In this document: positions 10,587-18,446 of the stretch, piece after piece | Numbering within the stretch: the stretch's first letter is position 1 | Layout of the letters: each line of letters starts with the position of its first letter | Assembly: GCA_913060695.1 (NCBI GenBank) | Contig: CAJXUA010000005.1 | Coordinates: 62,001 to 126,000, forward strand | Source of the DNA: an uncultured Gammaproteobacteria bacterium | Lineage (GTDB): Bacteria; Pseudomonadota; Gammaproteobacteria; Pseudomonadales; Pseudohongiellaceae | DNA: 64,000 bases | Reading direction: 5' to 3' | The notes under the pieces: generated by a model | The model's input: the letters and a program-made list of their open reading frames with translations, nothing else | Database searches by the model: none | What the model was told of the DNA's origin: nothing | Made by a program: the position numbers and the translations under genes

Positions 10587-11243
10587 TTACTGAGGAGCGG
10601 CGACGATCTGTAGCTCTACGCGGCGGTTCTGCGCACGCCCTGACTCGTTGTCGTTCGACGCGATTGGCTGATCTGGGCCCATGCCTTGGGAGATCATGCG
10701 ATTCTGATCTACACCCTGCGAGGCAAGATAGTTGGCGACACTAGTGGCACGACGATTAGACAGGTTGTAGTTGTAGTCGGCACTACCAGTTGAATCGGTA
10801 TGGCCGAAGACCTGTAGGCGGGTGTCTTTGTACTTGTACAGTACGGTTGCCACCGAGTCCAATACAGGCTGGAACTGTGGTCTCAGTGAGTATTCGTTGG
10901 TGTTGAACGTGATATTGCCAGGCATTATCAAGTCGAGACGATCGCCATTGCGCTGTACCTGCACACCGGTACCCTGCAACTCCTGACGCAACTCTGCCTC
11001 TTGTACGTCCATATAAGCACCCACACCCGCGCCGATAGCGCCGCAACCCGCAGCTGCATTTCGCGCGTGCTGGCCGTTTTCGATAGCGCCGACAAGGCCA
11101 CATACTACTGAGCTGATAGCGCCATATTTGACAGCCCTGCTGGTTTGTTGCTGGCCAGTGTAGGGGTTAATGGTGGTACAGCTCGCAAGCAAGGTGCCTG
11201 TGGCAAGCAACGCACATGCTAGTTTCAAGTTCATTCCGTTCAT
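10587..11243 (-). CDS. OmpA-domain lipoprotein, YiaD-like
   Basis: This is a predicted outer-membrane lipoprotein that binds peptidoglycan. The signal peptide ends in the lipobox LASC, so the mature protein starts at that cysteine. A glycine-rich hydrophobic stretch (GAISSVVCGLVGAI and GCGAIGAGVGAY) resembles the glycine zipper of YiaD-type proteins. The C-terminal OmpA domain carries the HTDSTGSADYN motif and the NLSNRRATSVANYL helix with the conserved diaminopimelate-contacting Asp and Arg. Start: ATG at 11243, behind AAAGGAGAT; a second ATG at 11234 is possible. The length is about 218 residues. It is convergent with the TerC gene and divergent from the QEGLA gene. Confidence 0.9.
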   Translation of the reverse strand: MNGMNLKLACALLATGTLLASCTTINPYTGQQQTSRAVKYGAISSVVCGLVGAIENGQHARNAAAGCGAIGAGVGAYMDVQEAELRQELQGTGVQVQRNGDRLDLIMPGNITFNTNEYSLRPQFQPVLDSVATVLYKYKDTRLQVFGHTDSTGSADYNYNLSNRRATSVANYLASQGVDQNRMISQGMGPDQPIASNDNESGRAQNRRVELQIVAAPQ

Positions 11244-11480
11244 AATCTTTAGATCTCCTTTATTGCGAAACACGACTCATACTTTAAACAAGGGTGCGGG
11301 TCGATGTACACCATTGGCGCTATCATAGCCCTCGCAATGTGAACTAGCGCTGAATATCGTAATTATTCTTCATGATTCGCGCTAAGTTCATGGCATGTTC
11401 CGTGGCGATAAACTCTAGGTTGGGGCTCGGAATTGCTTTAAGCTCATGAATCCAGTCTATTCTTCCAAGGCCCGTGTGTT

Positions 11481-12842
11481 ATGAGCCAAGCCGACTATCA
11501 GGCACGAGTAAAAGTGTTGTCTGACCGCTTGATTGCGCTTCAGCAGCCCATCCGCATCCTCGATGCGATTAAATGGCCAGCCCGCTTTGAGCAGGATTTC
11601 CTCGCCTCTGGCGGCACCCAGCTGCCCCCGGTGGATAGGGACTATTACGAGCGGATAACGCTGAATTTTCAGCCCGACACGCTGCGCGGCCAATTCAAGG
11701 ATTTGCGCGCAGCCGTGCGCCGTGAGCTAGGGCGCAACGATGGCCTTGGCAGCATCATGAGCGCGACTATAGAGCAGTATCTACTAGTTATTGATCTACT
11801 GGAGGCACGCGGTACACCGCGCTTCGGTGCCGTTAGCCGAGAGCTGTATGGGTCTGCCTCTGACAAGCTGCGCGGAGACAGGCAAAGCCTGCGTAAGCTA
11901 GGTGAGAAGCTGTGCGAGATTTTCTCTCTGCCAGCTGCACAGCACATCAGCAGGCCCTACGGTAAAACCATCGCCGCTAGCGATGCCGTGGAAATATTGC
12001 AGCAAAAACTGAACCCTTATTTTCCCCCTGGCGACATCCGGGTGATTCTTAGCGACGGTATTGTTTCTGATGCGGCCGCCGGTGGCGACTATATCAAGAT
12101 CAACCAGGACTCGGAGTTCAGCGAGTTTGACCTGCAGATACTCGAGGTTCACGAGGGTTGGGTGCATGTTGGCACTACCCTGAATGGCCGCAAGCAGCCC
12201 TACGCGACTTGGCTCAGCGTTGGGTCGCCGCGCGTAACAGCGTGTCAGGAAGGCTTGGCGGTGCTGATGGAGACACTCACCTTTAGCTCTTACCCAAAAC
12301 GCGCCTTGAAGGTGAGTGATCGCGTAATCGCCGTAGATATCGCCGAACAGGGTGCTAGTTTTATCGAGGTCTATCAGTTCTTTGTCGCTCGCGGACTTAG
12401 CGAACGCGAAAGTTATCGCATCACCCAGCGCGTGTTCCGTGGTGGCACACTAGAGGGTGGCTCCGTCTTCACCAAGGACCTTTCTTATCTGCGCGGTTTC
12501 GTGGAGAACGTGAACTTTATCCGCAGCGCCATCAACTCTGGCGTGCCCGAGATCATTCCAATGCTGTTTGTGGGTAAGGTGACGCTGGACGATGTGCCGA
12601 TCCTATACCAGCACTACCTCGAAGGCACCATCGCGGGGCCGCAGATCATCCCTGCGATGTTTCGCAATATGAATGGACTCTATGTGTGGTTTGGCTTCTC
12701 CAGCGGCATAGGCTTGGTGAACATCTCGCGCGTGCAGAAGCATTTCGATCTAATGTTTCGAAAAATGCCGAAGAGCGACCCTGTGTACGGCGCCGATAAC
12801 TCTATCGCGCGGCCCTACCGTGATGAGTCTTCGATTGACTAA
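11481..12842 (+). CDS. QEGLA-motif protein (DUF1704; TIGR02421 / MATCAP-like metalloprotease family)
   Basis: The 453-residue product belongs to the family annotated as flavohemoglobin expression-modulating QEGLA motif protein. The family motif is present as ACQEGLAVLMETL near residue 255. A probable metal site HEGWVH lies near residue 221. Its HExxxH spacing matches the eukaryotic tubulin tyrosine carboxypeptidases of the MATCAP group, distant relatives of this family, so a peptidase function is a reasonable inference. The bacterial substrate is not known to me. No signal peptide is present, so it is probably cytoplasmic. No flavohemoglobin gene lies nearby. The ribosome-binding site is weak. 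It is the last gene before the palindromic element and the AT-rich island. Confidence 0.85.
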   Translation: MSQADYQARVKVLSDRLIALQQPIRILDAIKWPARFEQDFLASGGTQLPPVDRDYYERITLNFQPDTLRGQFKDLRAAVRRELGRNDGLGSIMSATIEQYLLVIDLLEARGTPRFGAVSRELYGSASDKLRGDRQSLRKLGEKLCEIFSLPAAQHISRPYGKTIAASDAVEILQQKLNPYFPPGDIRVILSDGIVSDAAAGGDYIKINQDSEFSEFDLQILEVHEGWVHVGTTLNGRKQPYATWLSVGSPRVTACQEGLAVLMETLTFSSYPKRALKVSDRVIAVDIAEQGASFIEVYQFFVARGLSERESYRITQRVFRGGTLEGGSVFTKDLSYLRGFVENVNFIRSAINSGVPEIIPMLFVGKVTLDDVPILYQHYLEGTIAGPQIIPAMFRNMNGLYVWFGFSSGIGLVNISRVQKHFDLMFRKMPKSDPVYGADNSIARPYRDESSID

Positions 12843-13008
12843 TATCTCGCCAAGAATCCTATTTGTGATTATTAGCCTAGGCTGTACGTTGCTCTAGTCA
12901 TCGACTTTTGTGTTGGCGCTTCGACTTGTAACGATGGGAGTGTCGCATTGCTGTTCCACCTAATTATGACAATAGTGCTCGAAGAATTTGGCCGTCTGTA
13001 CTTTCGCG

Positions 13009-13150
13009 CTATTAGTTCAGCGTCGGACATGAGTTCGGTATTCGCTTCCGTGACACGCCGTAAACCCTTCCCTGGGGGCTCGACGCCAGCATCCATGCTG
13101 GCGACGGTACACAGAAGCGAACACCAAACTCACGTCTTTAGATCAAGTGG
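13009..13150 (+). repeat. Palindromic interspersed element, copy 1
   Basis: Copy 1 of a 142-bp element whose second copy lies inverted at 14951-15092. Bases 13050-13136 are identical between copies and the ends differ at a few positions. The element is itself an imperfect palindrome: an outer pair of about 32-bp arms (from GACATGAGTTCGGTATTCGC to GCGAACACCAAACTCACGTC) and an inner hairpin CGCCAGCATCCATGCTGGCG. The asymmetric core that includes CCCTTCCCTGGGGG gives it direction. This layout resembles MITE- or REP-like non-coding elements. No transposase is present. Confidence 0.9.
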
Positions 13151-13239
13151 GCAGTCGTGATGTGGGGTCTATGCCTTCGAGTTTTGTCCTAACAATTCGA
13201 CTTGAAGTTTCGTGAGTGTCGATAGAGTTTCTTCCCCTC

Positions 13240-13282
13240 AGCTAACTAGCGCTCTCAATTCAATATTGAGTTGGCGTTAGCT
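13240..13282. other. Imperfect hairpin upstream of the peptide gene
   Basis: Arms begin AGCTAAC and end GTTAGCT, with further pairing through CTCAAT/ATTGAG around a short loop; a few internal mismatches interrupt the stem. It lies about 120 bp before the small peptide gene and may act as a transcription or RNA structure element, or be a decayed palindrome. Function is not shown. Confidence 0.45.
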
Positions 13283-13399
13283 ATTGCAGTGATAAATATT
13301 CAGTCCTTAATAACTGGTCGAATTTCGATTCTTGAGCTAGATTTTAATTGCAGTCTGCAAACACTTTAATCAAAGGGAATCCATAGGAGGGAATCCAAA

Positions 13400-13618
13400 A
13401 TGCGTGAATTAAGTATGGAAGAGGTTGGGCAGGTGAATGGGGGGATGTTTCTAGATGCGATGCCTGGTTTTACTGCCGCTATAGGTCTTGCTGCGGCAAG
13501 ATACGGAAAAAACTGGGCCCTTGTACCAATTAGGGCTGCATTCGTAGCATCTCCGATTGTGTTTGGAGCAGTTGTCGGTATTACGTTAGCTGCTGGTGTA
13601 GTTATGACGAGGGACTAA
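13400..13618 (+). CDS. Small peptide with microcin-type double-glycine leader
   Basis: A 72-residue product with the strong Shine-Dalgarno GGAGGG eight bases upstream. The first 15 residues, MRELSMEEVGQVNGG, match the double-glycine leader pattern of class II microcins such as colicin V (hydrophobic residues at the spaced positions, ending Gly-Gly). Cleavage there would leave a 57-residue, cysteine-free, hydrophobic, glycine/alanine-rich peptide. It has one or two membrane-insertable stretches (roughly residues 20-33 and 41-69) and a TRD tail. Known leaders of this type are cut by C39-peptidase ABC exporters; none is in the window. The next gene, 84 bp downstream on the same strand, is a rhomboid protease. 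Bacteriocin or signalling function is inference; the leader match is direct. Confidence 0.8.
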   Translation: MRELSMEEVGQVNGGMFLDAMPGFTAAIGLAAARYGKNWALVPIRAAFVASPIVFGAVVGITLAAGVVMTRD

Positions 13619-13702
13619 CGGATCCGTTCTCTTGCATGAAACATTTATGTCATTGACGAGGTAGTTGAAGATCGAGCTATCTCGTCTCGAAGAAGACAAT
13701 TA

Positions 13703-14920
13703 ATGAAAAATAGTGAACACCAAAATATAAATGAAATGGAAATCGAGAGCTGGTCGAAAAATTTCTCTCTAAATAAGAAAGAAATCGAATCGAGAGTGAA
13801 AAGTACAATAGTGCTTCTTTGGGCTGCTGTTTCAATTTTTTGTGTGTTAAGTCTTTCTAGTAAGTTGATGCAATACGTTGGCCAACTATCGCTACCTGTG
13901 TTGATTGTGCCAGGTCTTCTTTTCTTCCTCATGCTAAGAAAACTAGCATTGTCGAGAGTTAAGCTTGAAATATCATTCGATCGTGGAAAGCTAACCTTCC
14001 CGTATTATTATGTTTGGTTCGCAGATTTTCCTCTTAAGCAGATTTGCAGTCTAGAAGAGTTAAGGGGCAATGGAGAAACAGAAACTTTAATAGTTGTTCT
14101 CAACAGTGGGGCGCTAGCCTATTTCGATAGAAACATATTTGCTAGTAAATTGGAGTTTGAGAAATTTCGCGAACAACTTCTAATTCTAGTTAGTCTAAAT
14201 GCTGAGTATAACTCTGATGTAGATTCTATCGTTGCTACGAGTAGTGCATCGCATACTATTGTCCAAGTGTTAGTTATTCTTAGTTGGGTTGCTGTATTTT
14301 TCTTGATTTCATCAAATAGTTCTCAAGAATTTACTGCAATTCTCGAGAAAGGGGCGATTTCAAGGGAGGGGGTACTAAGGGGGGAGGTTTATAGGATTTC
14401 TTCATCTTTTTTCCTGCATTCTAGCTTCTCGCATCTCGTTGCAAATGTTCTACTTTTTACAGTTTTGAACCAGTTTCTTCTTAGGGTGGTAGATGTTTAC
14501 AGATATATAAACATACTTTTTATTTCTACTCTGATTGCAGCATTAGTGACACTTTTAGCCCATCAAGAAGATTTTGTGATAGGTGCTTCTGGCGGGGTAT
14601 TTGGTCTTTTTGGTGCGTTCTGCGCAATCAAAAATACACAGAATGCATCTGATTCAGTTGGCCAAATTTCAGGAATATTTGTAGTTTTTCTGATCTTCAT
14701 TGAAATGATCTTTGGAGCAGTAAGCGGCAGAGTTGATGTTTATAGCCATCTCGGAGGGTTTCTTTCTGGTTTTTTCCTCTTGAAACTATTTCTGACGATA
14801 AAGACTTCAAAATCGATTTACTTATCCTCTTCGCCTGAGAGGCTTGCCTCATTGATCTTGCTGGCAATTTACTATGCTGGTTTCTATCAGTTTCTTTCGA
14901 ATGTTTACATTAACTCTTAG
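13703..14920 (+). CDS. Rhomboid-family intramembrane serine protease with N-terminal membrane/PH-like extension
   Basis: A 405-residue integral membrane protein. The N-terminal third has two hydrophobic helices (about 34-52 and 60-78), then a beta-rich soluble segment (about 86-170) that may be a small PH-like domain. The rhomboid core follows, about 183-365. The catalytic pair is visible as Ser296 in GASGG and His349 in SHLGG. The upstream FLHSSFSHLVAN motif supplies His239, His244 and Asn248, matching the GlpG oxyanion-site pattern. All key residues are present, so it should be active. The gene is clearly more AT-rich than the flanking genes. With the peptide gene it forms a two-gene cassette between inverted palindromes. 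It could process the peptide or its receptor, or confer self-immunity as CAAX-type membrane proteases do for some bacteriocins; none of this is proven. Confidence 0.88.
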   Translation: MKNSEHQNINEMEIESWSKNFSLNKKEIESRVKSTIVLLWAAVSIFCVLSLSSKLMQYVGQLSLPVLIVPGLLFFLMLRKLALSRVKLEISFDRGKLTFPYYYVWFADFPLKQICSLEELRGNGETETLIVVLNSGALAYFDRNIFASKLEFEKFREQLLILVSLNAEYNSDVDSIVATSSASHTIVQVLVILSWVAVFFLISSNSSQEFTAILEKGAISREGVLRGEVYRISSSFFLHSSFSHLVANVLLFTVLNQFLLRVVDVYRYINILFISTLIAALVTLLAHQEDFVIGASGGVFGLFGAFCAIKNTQNASDSVGQISGIFVVFLIFIEMIFGAVSGRVDVYSHLGGFLSGFFLLKLFLTIKTSKSIYLSSSPERLASLILLAIYYAGFYQFLSNVYINS

Positions 14921-14950
14921 TAGGAAAGGAGGCGTTACCCCATGGCTGTC

Positions 14951-15092
14951 TCACTTAATCTAAGGACGTGAGTTTGGTGTTCGCTTCTGTGTACCGTCGC
15001 CAGCATGGATGCTGGCGTCGAGCCCCCAGGGAAGGGTTTACGGCGTGTCACAGAAGCGAATGCCAATCTCATGTCTATCGCTGAACTAATAG
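14951..15092 (-). repeat. Palindromic interspersed element, copy 2 (inverted)
   Basis: The reverse complement aligns without gaps to 13009-13150. The pair encloses exactly the peptide and rhomboid genes, in inverted orientation. Both share the inner CATCCATG-centred hairpin. Weak similarity continues a further 40-50 bp outward on the core-proximal side, suggesting the original element may have been longer. Confidence 0.9.
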
Positions 15093-15154
15093 TTTGATAG
15101 CTCAAACGACAAGAGTGTTTAAGTATTATTATCATAATCAGACGCTGTGCCCAA

Positions 15155-18100
15155 TTAGGGTTTTTGCTTATGTTTATACCGCATATCCAAGGTGTAAGGG
15201 TGTGCCTCATGGGGCTCGCCTAAGTCGAGTTCCATGTCGCCTTGGGTGTGGCCTTGTTTCGAGAAACGGGCCACGCGTCTCGCTTCGGCCTCGTTGCCGT
15301 TTACGGGGAAGGTGTCGTAGTTGCGGCCGCCTGGGTGAGAGACGTGGTAGGTGCAACCGCCCAAGGATCGGTTGTGGTAGGTGTCCACTACGTCGATGAC
15401 TAGAGGCGAATGAACGTCGATAGTCGGGTGCAATGCAGACCAGGGTGCCCACGCCTTATAGCGGATGCCGCCAACGAATTCGCCCTCGGTCCCGGTGCTT
15501 CGCATGGGGACTTTGCGGCCGTTGCAAGTGACGATAAAACGGTTGCCCGTCATATTGCGCGTGCGCACTTGTAGTCTCTCTACTGAGGAGTCTACGTAGC
15601 GTGCGGTGCCTTGGCCGGTGGACTCTTCGCCAAGGACATGCCAAGGCTCGATGGCGCGGTGTAAGTCTAGCTGTATGCCCGCGACATGGATGGTGCCGTA
15701 ATGAGGAAAACGGAATTCCTGGAAGGGCGCGAACCAATCTAGGTTGAACGAATATCCCGCCTGATTTATGTCATCGATAACCCAGCCTAGATCTTCCCAC
15801 ACGAAATGCGGCAGCATGAAGCGGTCGTGCAGCTCGGTGCCCCAGTTGATGAGGGGCTTGGTGTAGGGCGTTTTCCAGAAGTGCGCAACGAGTGTGCGAA
15901 TCAACAACACTTGCAATGCACTCATCTGCCAGTGGGGAGGCATCTCGAAGTTTCTGAACTCGACGATGCCCAAGCGACCACTGGAGCTGTCTGGTGAATA
16001 GAGCTTGTCGATGCAGAACTCGGCGCGGTGGGTATTGCCTGTAAGATCGACCAAGAAGTTGCGCAGTATGCGATCCACCAACCAGACCTGATCGCTGCCG
16101 ATGCCTTCTAATTGCTGTAGAGCTATCTCTAGCTCGTATAGATTATCGTCACGCGCTTCGTCTACGCGAGGAGCTTGGCTAGTGGGGCCTATAAACTGTC
16201 CTGAGAATAGATAAGACAAACTAGGGTGGTTCTGCCAATAGCGGATGAGGCTGCCGAGTACGTCCGGTCGACGTAGGAAGGGGCTGTCCTCTGGCTTGGC
16301 AGCGCCGAGTGTCACATGATTGCCACCGCCGGTGCCGGTGTGGCGCCCGTCGAGCATAAACTTCTCGGTCCCGAGCCGGTTCTGGCGCGCTTGCTCATAG
16401 AGGACATGGATGAGCTTGGTGAGGTCTGGCCAGTTATTCGAGGGCTGGACGTTCACTTCTATCACGCCGGGGTCTGGTGTGATTAGCAGCTTCTGTAGGC
16501 GCGGATCTTTCGGTGGCTCATAGCCTTCGATAATGATGGGGCAGGTGAGCTTGTCGGCTGTTGCCTCTATCGCGGCGATCAGGGCGACATAGCGCTCTAG
16601 GTCGGTTTGTGGAGGTAGGAATAGATAAAGTCGACCGTCGCGGACTTCAGCACATATTGCCGTATGGAATATGCGCGCGTCCTCAGCAATCACGGGCTCT
16701 AAGTCGCTGCCTTCACTCTCTGAAAGTAGGGGGTAAGCTAACTCTTCGCGCGGCGCGAAAGGATCCTTCGCGTGCTCATCCTCTGAAGTATCGGGCACCT
16801 GCCATGGAAGACTGTTCAGTGGTAAACGGAACCCGATGGGAGAGTCTCCCGGCGTTAGGGCAAGTTGTTCTTTGCGGAAATACCAGCGGCAGCTGATCCA
16901 CTTGATATCGCCTTCATTCTCTTTAGAGGAAAGTGGCATAACATAGCCAATCTCTTTGTCGAGCCCATGGGCGAAGACCCGCTTTATGCGCGCGGCCTCA
17001 AGCGGGTCTACTACTTTGTTGTCCCAAAGTGATACGTTCGCTGGCAACTCGGACTCGCGCTTCAAATACCAAGCCTTATCTTCGAACGCGGGCAGAACAT
17101 AACTAGGATTAATGCCTAGTCGTTTCGCTAGCGCGGAGACAAAGGTTGCGGCGTGTTTGGTAGTGGCAGAGCCACTGGTGCGTTCATCCGCTAATAACTT
17201 AGGGTTGTGCCAGAGTGGCTTGCCATCGGTGCGCCAGAATAGGCCCAATGCCCAGCGCGGAAGTGGCTCGCCTGGGTACCATTTGCCTTGGCCAATGTGA
17301 ATTAAACCATCGGGTCCATAATGCTTCTTAAGGGCGTGCAGGAGTTCGCCAGCAAGTTTGCGTTTCTCCTTGCCTAATGCCGCGGTATTCCACTGCTCGC
17401 TCTCCATGTCGTCGATGGAGATAAAGGTTGGCTCGCCGCCAACGGTAAGGCGCACATCTTGTTCTTTGAGCTCTGCGTCGATCTCCATTCCTAGGGCATC
17501 AATTTTCTGCCATTGCTCTGCGCTATAGGGTTTGGTGACGCGGGGGTCTTCGTGGATACGGGTAACGCTATTTTCGTGAATAAACTCAACCTCACAGACC
17601 CCTGTTGAGCCGGTGATTGGGGCTGCGCTTACTGGGTCCGGAGTACAGGCCAATGGGATATGACCCTCGGCTGCAAATAGTCCAGAGGTCGGGTCTAGGC
17701 CGATCCAGCCGGCACCTGGAATATACACTTCGGTCCAGGCGTGTAGGTCTGTGAAGTCTTCAGTAGTGCCGCCTGGGCCGTCGATAGATTTTACGTCTGC
17801 GGTGAGTTGCACCAAGTAACCAGAGGCGAAGCGAGCCGCAAGACCCATATGGCGAAGAGTCTGTACAAACAGCCATGCACTATCTCGGCAAGAACCATAT
17901 TCCGAGGTCAGGGTTTCTTCACAGGTTTGCACGCCTGGTTCCATGCGGATAACATAATTTACCGCCGCCTGTGTTCGGCTATTCTCGGTTACTAGAAAAG
18001 TTACGATCGGCTGGTGGCTTTTGTCGACGCCTTTAAGCCACTTCGTCATAGCCGGGCCATTCTCTTTTACTTCTAAGTATGGCGCCAAGTCTTTGGCCAG

Positions 18101-18427
18101 CTGGGGGTCGTATTTAAAGGGGAAGTGCTGGGCGCTATCTTCGACAAAAAAGTCGAAGGGATTAATAACCGTCATGTCGGCGATAAGTTCGACAGTAACC
18201 GATAATTCTTTGGCCGGTTCCGGGAAAACGAGTCGAGCTAGATGATTAGAAAAAGGGTCTTGCTGCCAGTTAATGAAATGGCTGCTTGGTTCGATTTTGA
18301 GCGAGTAGGCATCGATAGGCGTTCGACAATGTGGTGCAGGTCGAAGGCGAACAACGTGGGGTAAAATTTCCACCAATCGATCAAATCGATATGTCGTTTG
18401 ATGGCGTATTGCTACTTTAATGCTCAT
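15155..18427 (-). CDS. Transglutaminase-like protein with C-terminal DUF2126
   Basis: A 1090-residue cytoplasmic protein. The N-terminal part (about 1-260) is a bacterial transglutaminase-like domain: beta-rich N region, then a catalytic triad of Cys180 (YGSCRDSAWL), His229 (DLHAWTEV) and Asp245 (GLDPTSGL). The remaining 800 residues are the DUF2126 region, with conserved blocks such as GGEPTFISIDD, GRHTGTGGGNHVTLG and VEFRNFEMPP. The latter blocks have been compared with amidoligase (glutamine-synthetase-like) active sites. The family occurs next to circularly permuted ATP-grasp and alpha-E genes and is predicted to make or break amide/isopeptide bonds in a peptide modification system. Here it is transcribed away from those partners, with only 19 bp between start codons. 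Confidence 0.92.
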   Translation of the reverse strand: MSIKVAIRHQTTYRFDRLVEILPHVVRLRPAPHCRTPIDAYSLKIEPSSHFINWQQDPFSNHLARLVFPEPAKELSVTVELIADMTVINPFDFFVEDSAQHFPFKYDPQLAKDLAPYLEVKENGPAMTKWLKGVDKSHQPIVTFLVTENSRTQAAVNYVIRMEPGVQTCEETLTSEYGSCRDSAWLFVQTLRHMGLAARFASGYLVQLTADVKSIDGPGGTTEDFTDLHAWTEVYIPGAGWIGLDPTSGLFAAEGHIPLACTPDPVSAAPITGSTGVCEVEFIHENSVTRIHEDPRVTKPYSAEQWQKIDALGMEIDAELKEQDVRLTVGGEPTFISIDDMESEQWNTAALGKEKRKLAGELLHALKKHYGPDGLIHIGQGKWYPGEPLPRWALGLFWRTDGKPLWHNPKLLADERTSGSATTKHAATFVSALAKRLGINPSYVLPAFEDKAWYLKRESELPANVSLWDNKVVDPLEAARIKRVFAHGLDKEIGYVMPLSSKENEGDIKWISCRWYFRKEQLALTPGDSPIGFRLPLNSLPWQVPDTSEDEHAKDPFAPREELAYPLLSESEGSDLEPVIAEDARIFHTAICAEVRDGRLYLFLPPQTDLERYVALIAAIEATADKLTCPIIIEGYEPPKDPRLQKLLITPDPGVIEVNVQPSNNWPDLTKLIHVLYEQARQNRLGTEKFMLDGRHTGTGGGNHVTLGAAKPEDSPFLRRPDVLGSLIRYWQNHPSLSYLFSGQFIGPTSQAPRVDEARDDNLYELEIALQQLEGIGSDQVWLVDRILRNFLVDLTGNTHRAEFCIDKLYSPDSSSGRLGIVEFRNFEMPPHWQMSALQVLLIRTLVAHFWKTPYTKPLINWGTELHDRFMLPHFVWEDLGWVIDDINQAGYSFNLDWFAPFQEFRFPHYGTIHVAGIQLDLHRAIEPWHVLGEESTGQGTARYVDSSVERLQVRTRNMTGNRFIVTCNGRKVPMRSTGTEGEFVGGIRYKAWAPWSALHPTIDVHSPLVIDVVDTYHNRSLGGCTYHVSHPGGRNYDTFPVNGNEAEARRVARFSKQGHTQGDMELDLGEPHEAHPYTLDMRYKHKQKP

Positions 18428-18446
18428 AAGGTAATGTTGCTCATAT

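Larger units (their letters stand above)
12843..13399. other. Intergenic region upstream of the peptide cassette
   Basis: This 557-bp stretch has no convincing gene. It contains a 142-bp palindromic element (13009-13150), a long imperfect hairpin (13240-13282), and an AT-rich leader that ends in a strong ribosome-binding site (GGAGGG, 13387-13392) for the small peptide gene. I could not pick out a clear -35/-10 pair. A 70-codon frame across the palindrome is explained by the repeat itself and is not called. Confidence 0.7.

Noticed and set aside
12948-13160. 70-codon open frame over the first palindromic element, similar to a frame over the second copy
   Set aside because: The similarity between the two frames is explained by the DNA repeat, which is palindromic and non-coding in design; no ribosome-binding site precedes either frame.
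13703-14920. Rhombosortase acting on GlyGly-CTERM proteins
   Set aside because: The protein has an N-terminal extension and GlpG-type motifs, and no protein with a C-terminal Gly-Gly sorting tail is seen; the nearby Gly-Gly is in an N-terminal leader.
13009-15092. Integron attC sites around the peptide-rhomboid cassette
   Set aside because: The repeats are in inverted, not direct, orientation, lack the GTTRRRY core site and no integrase is present.
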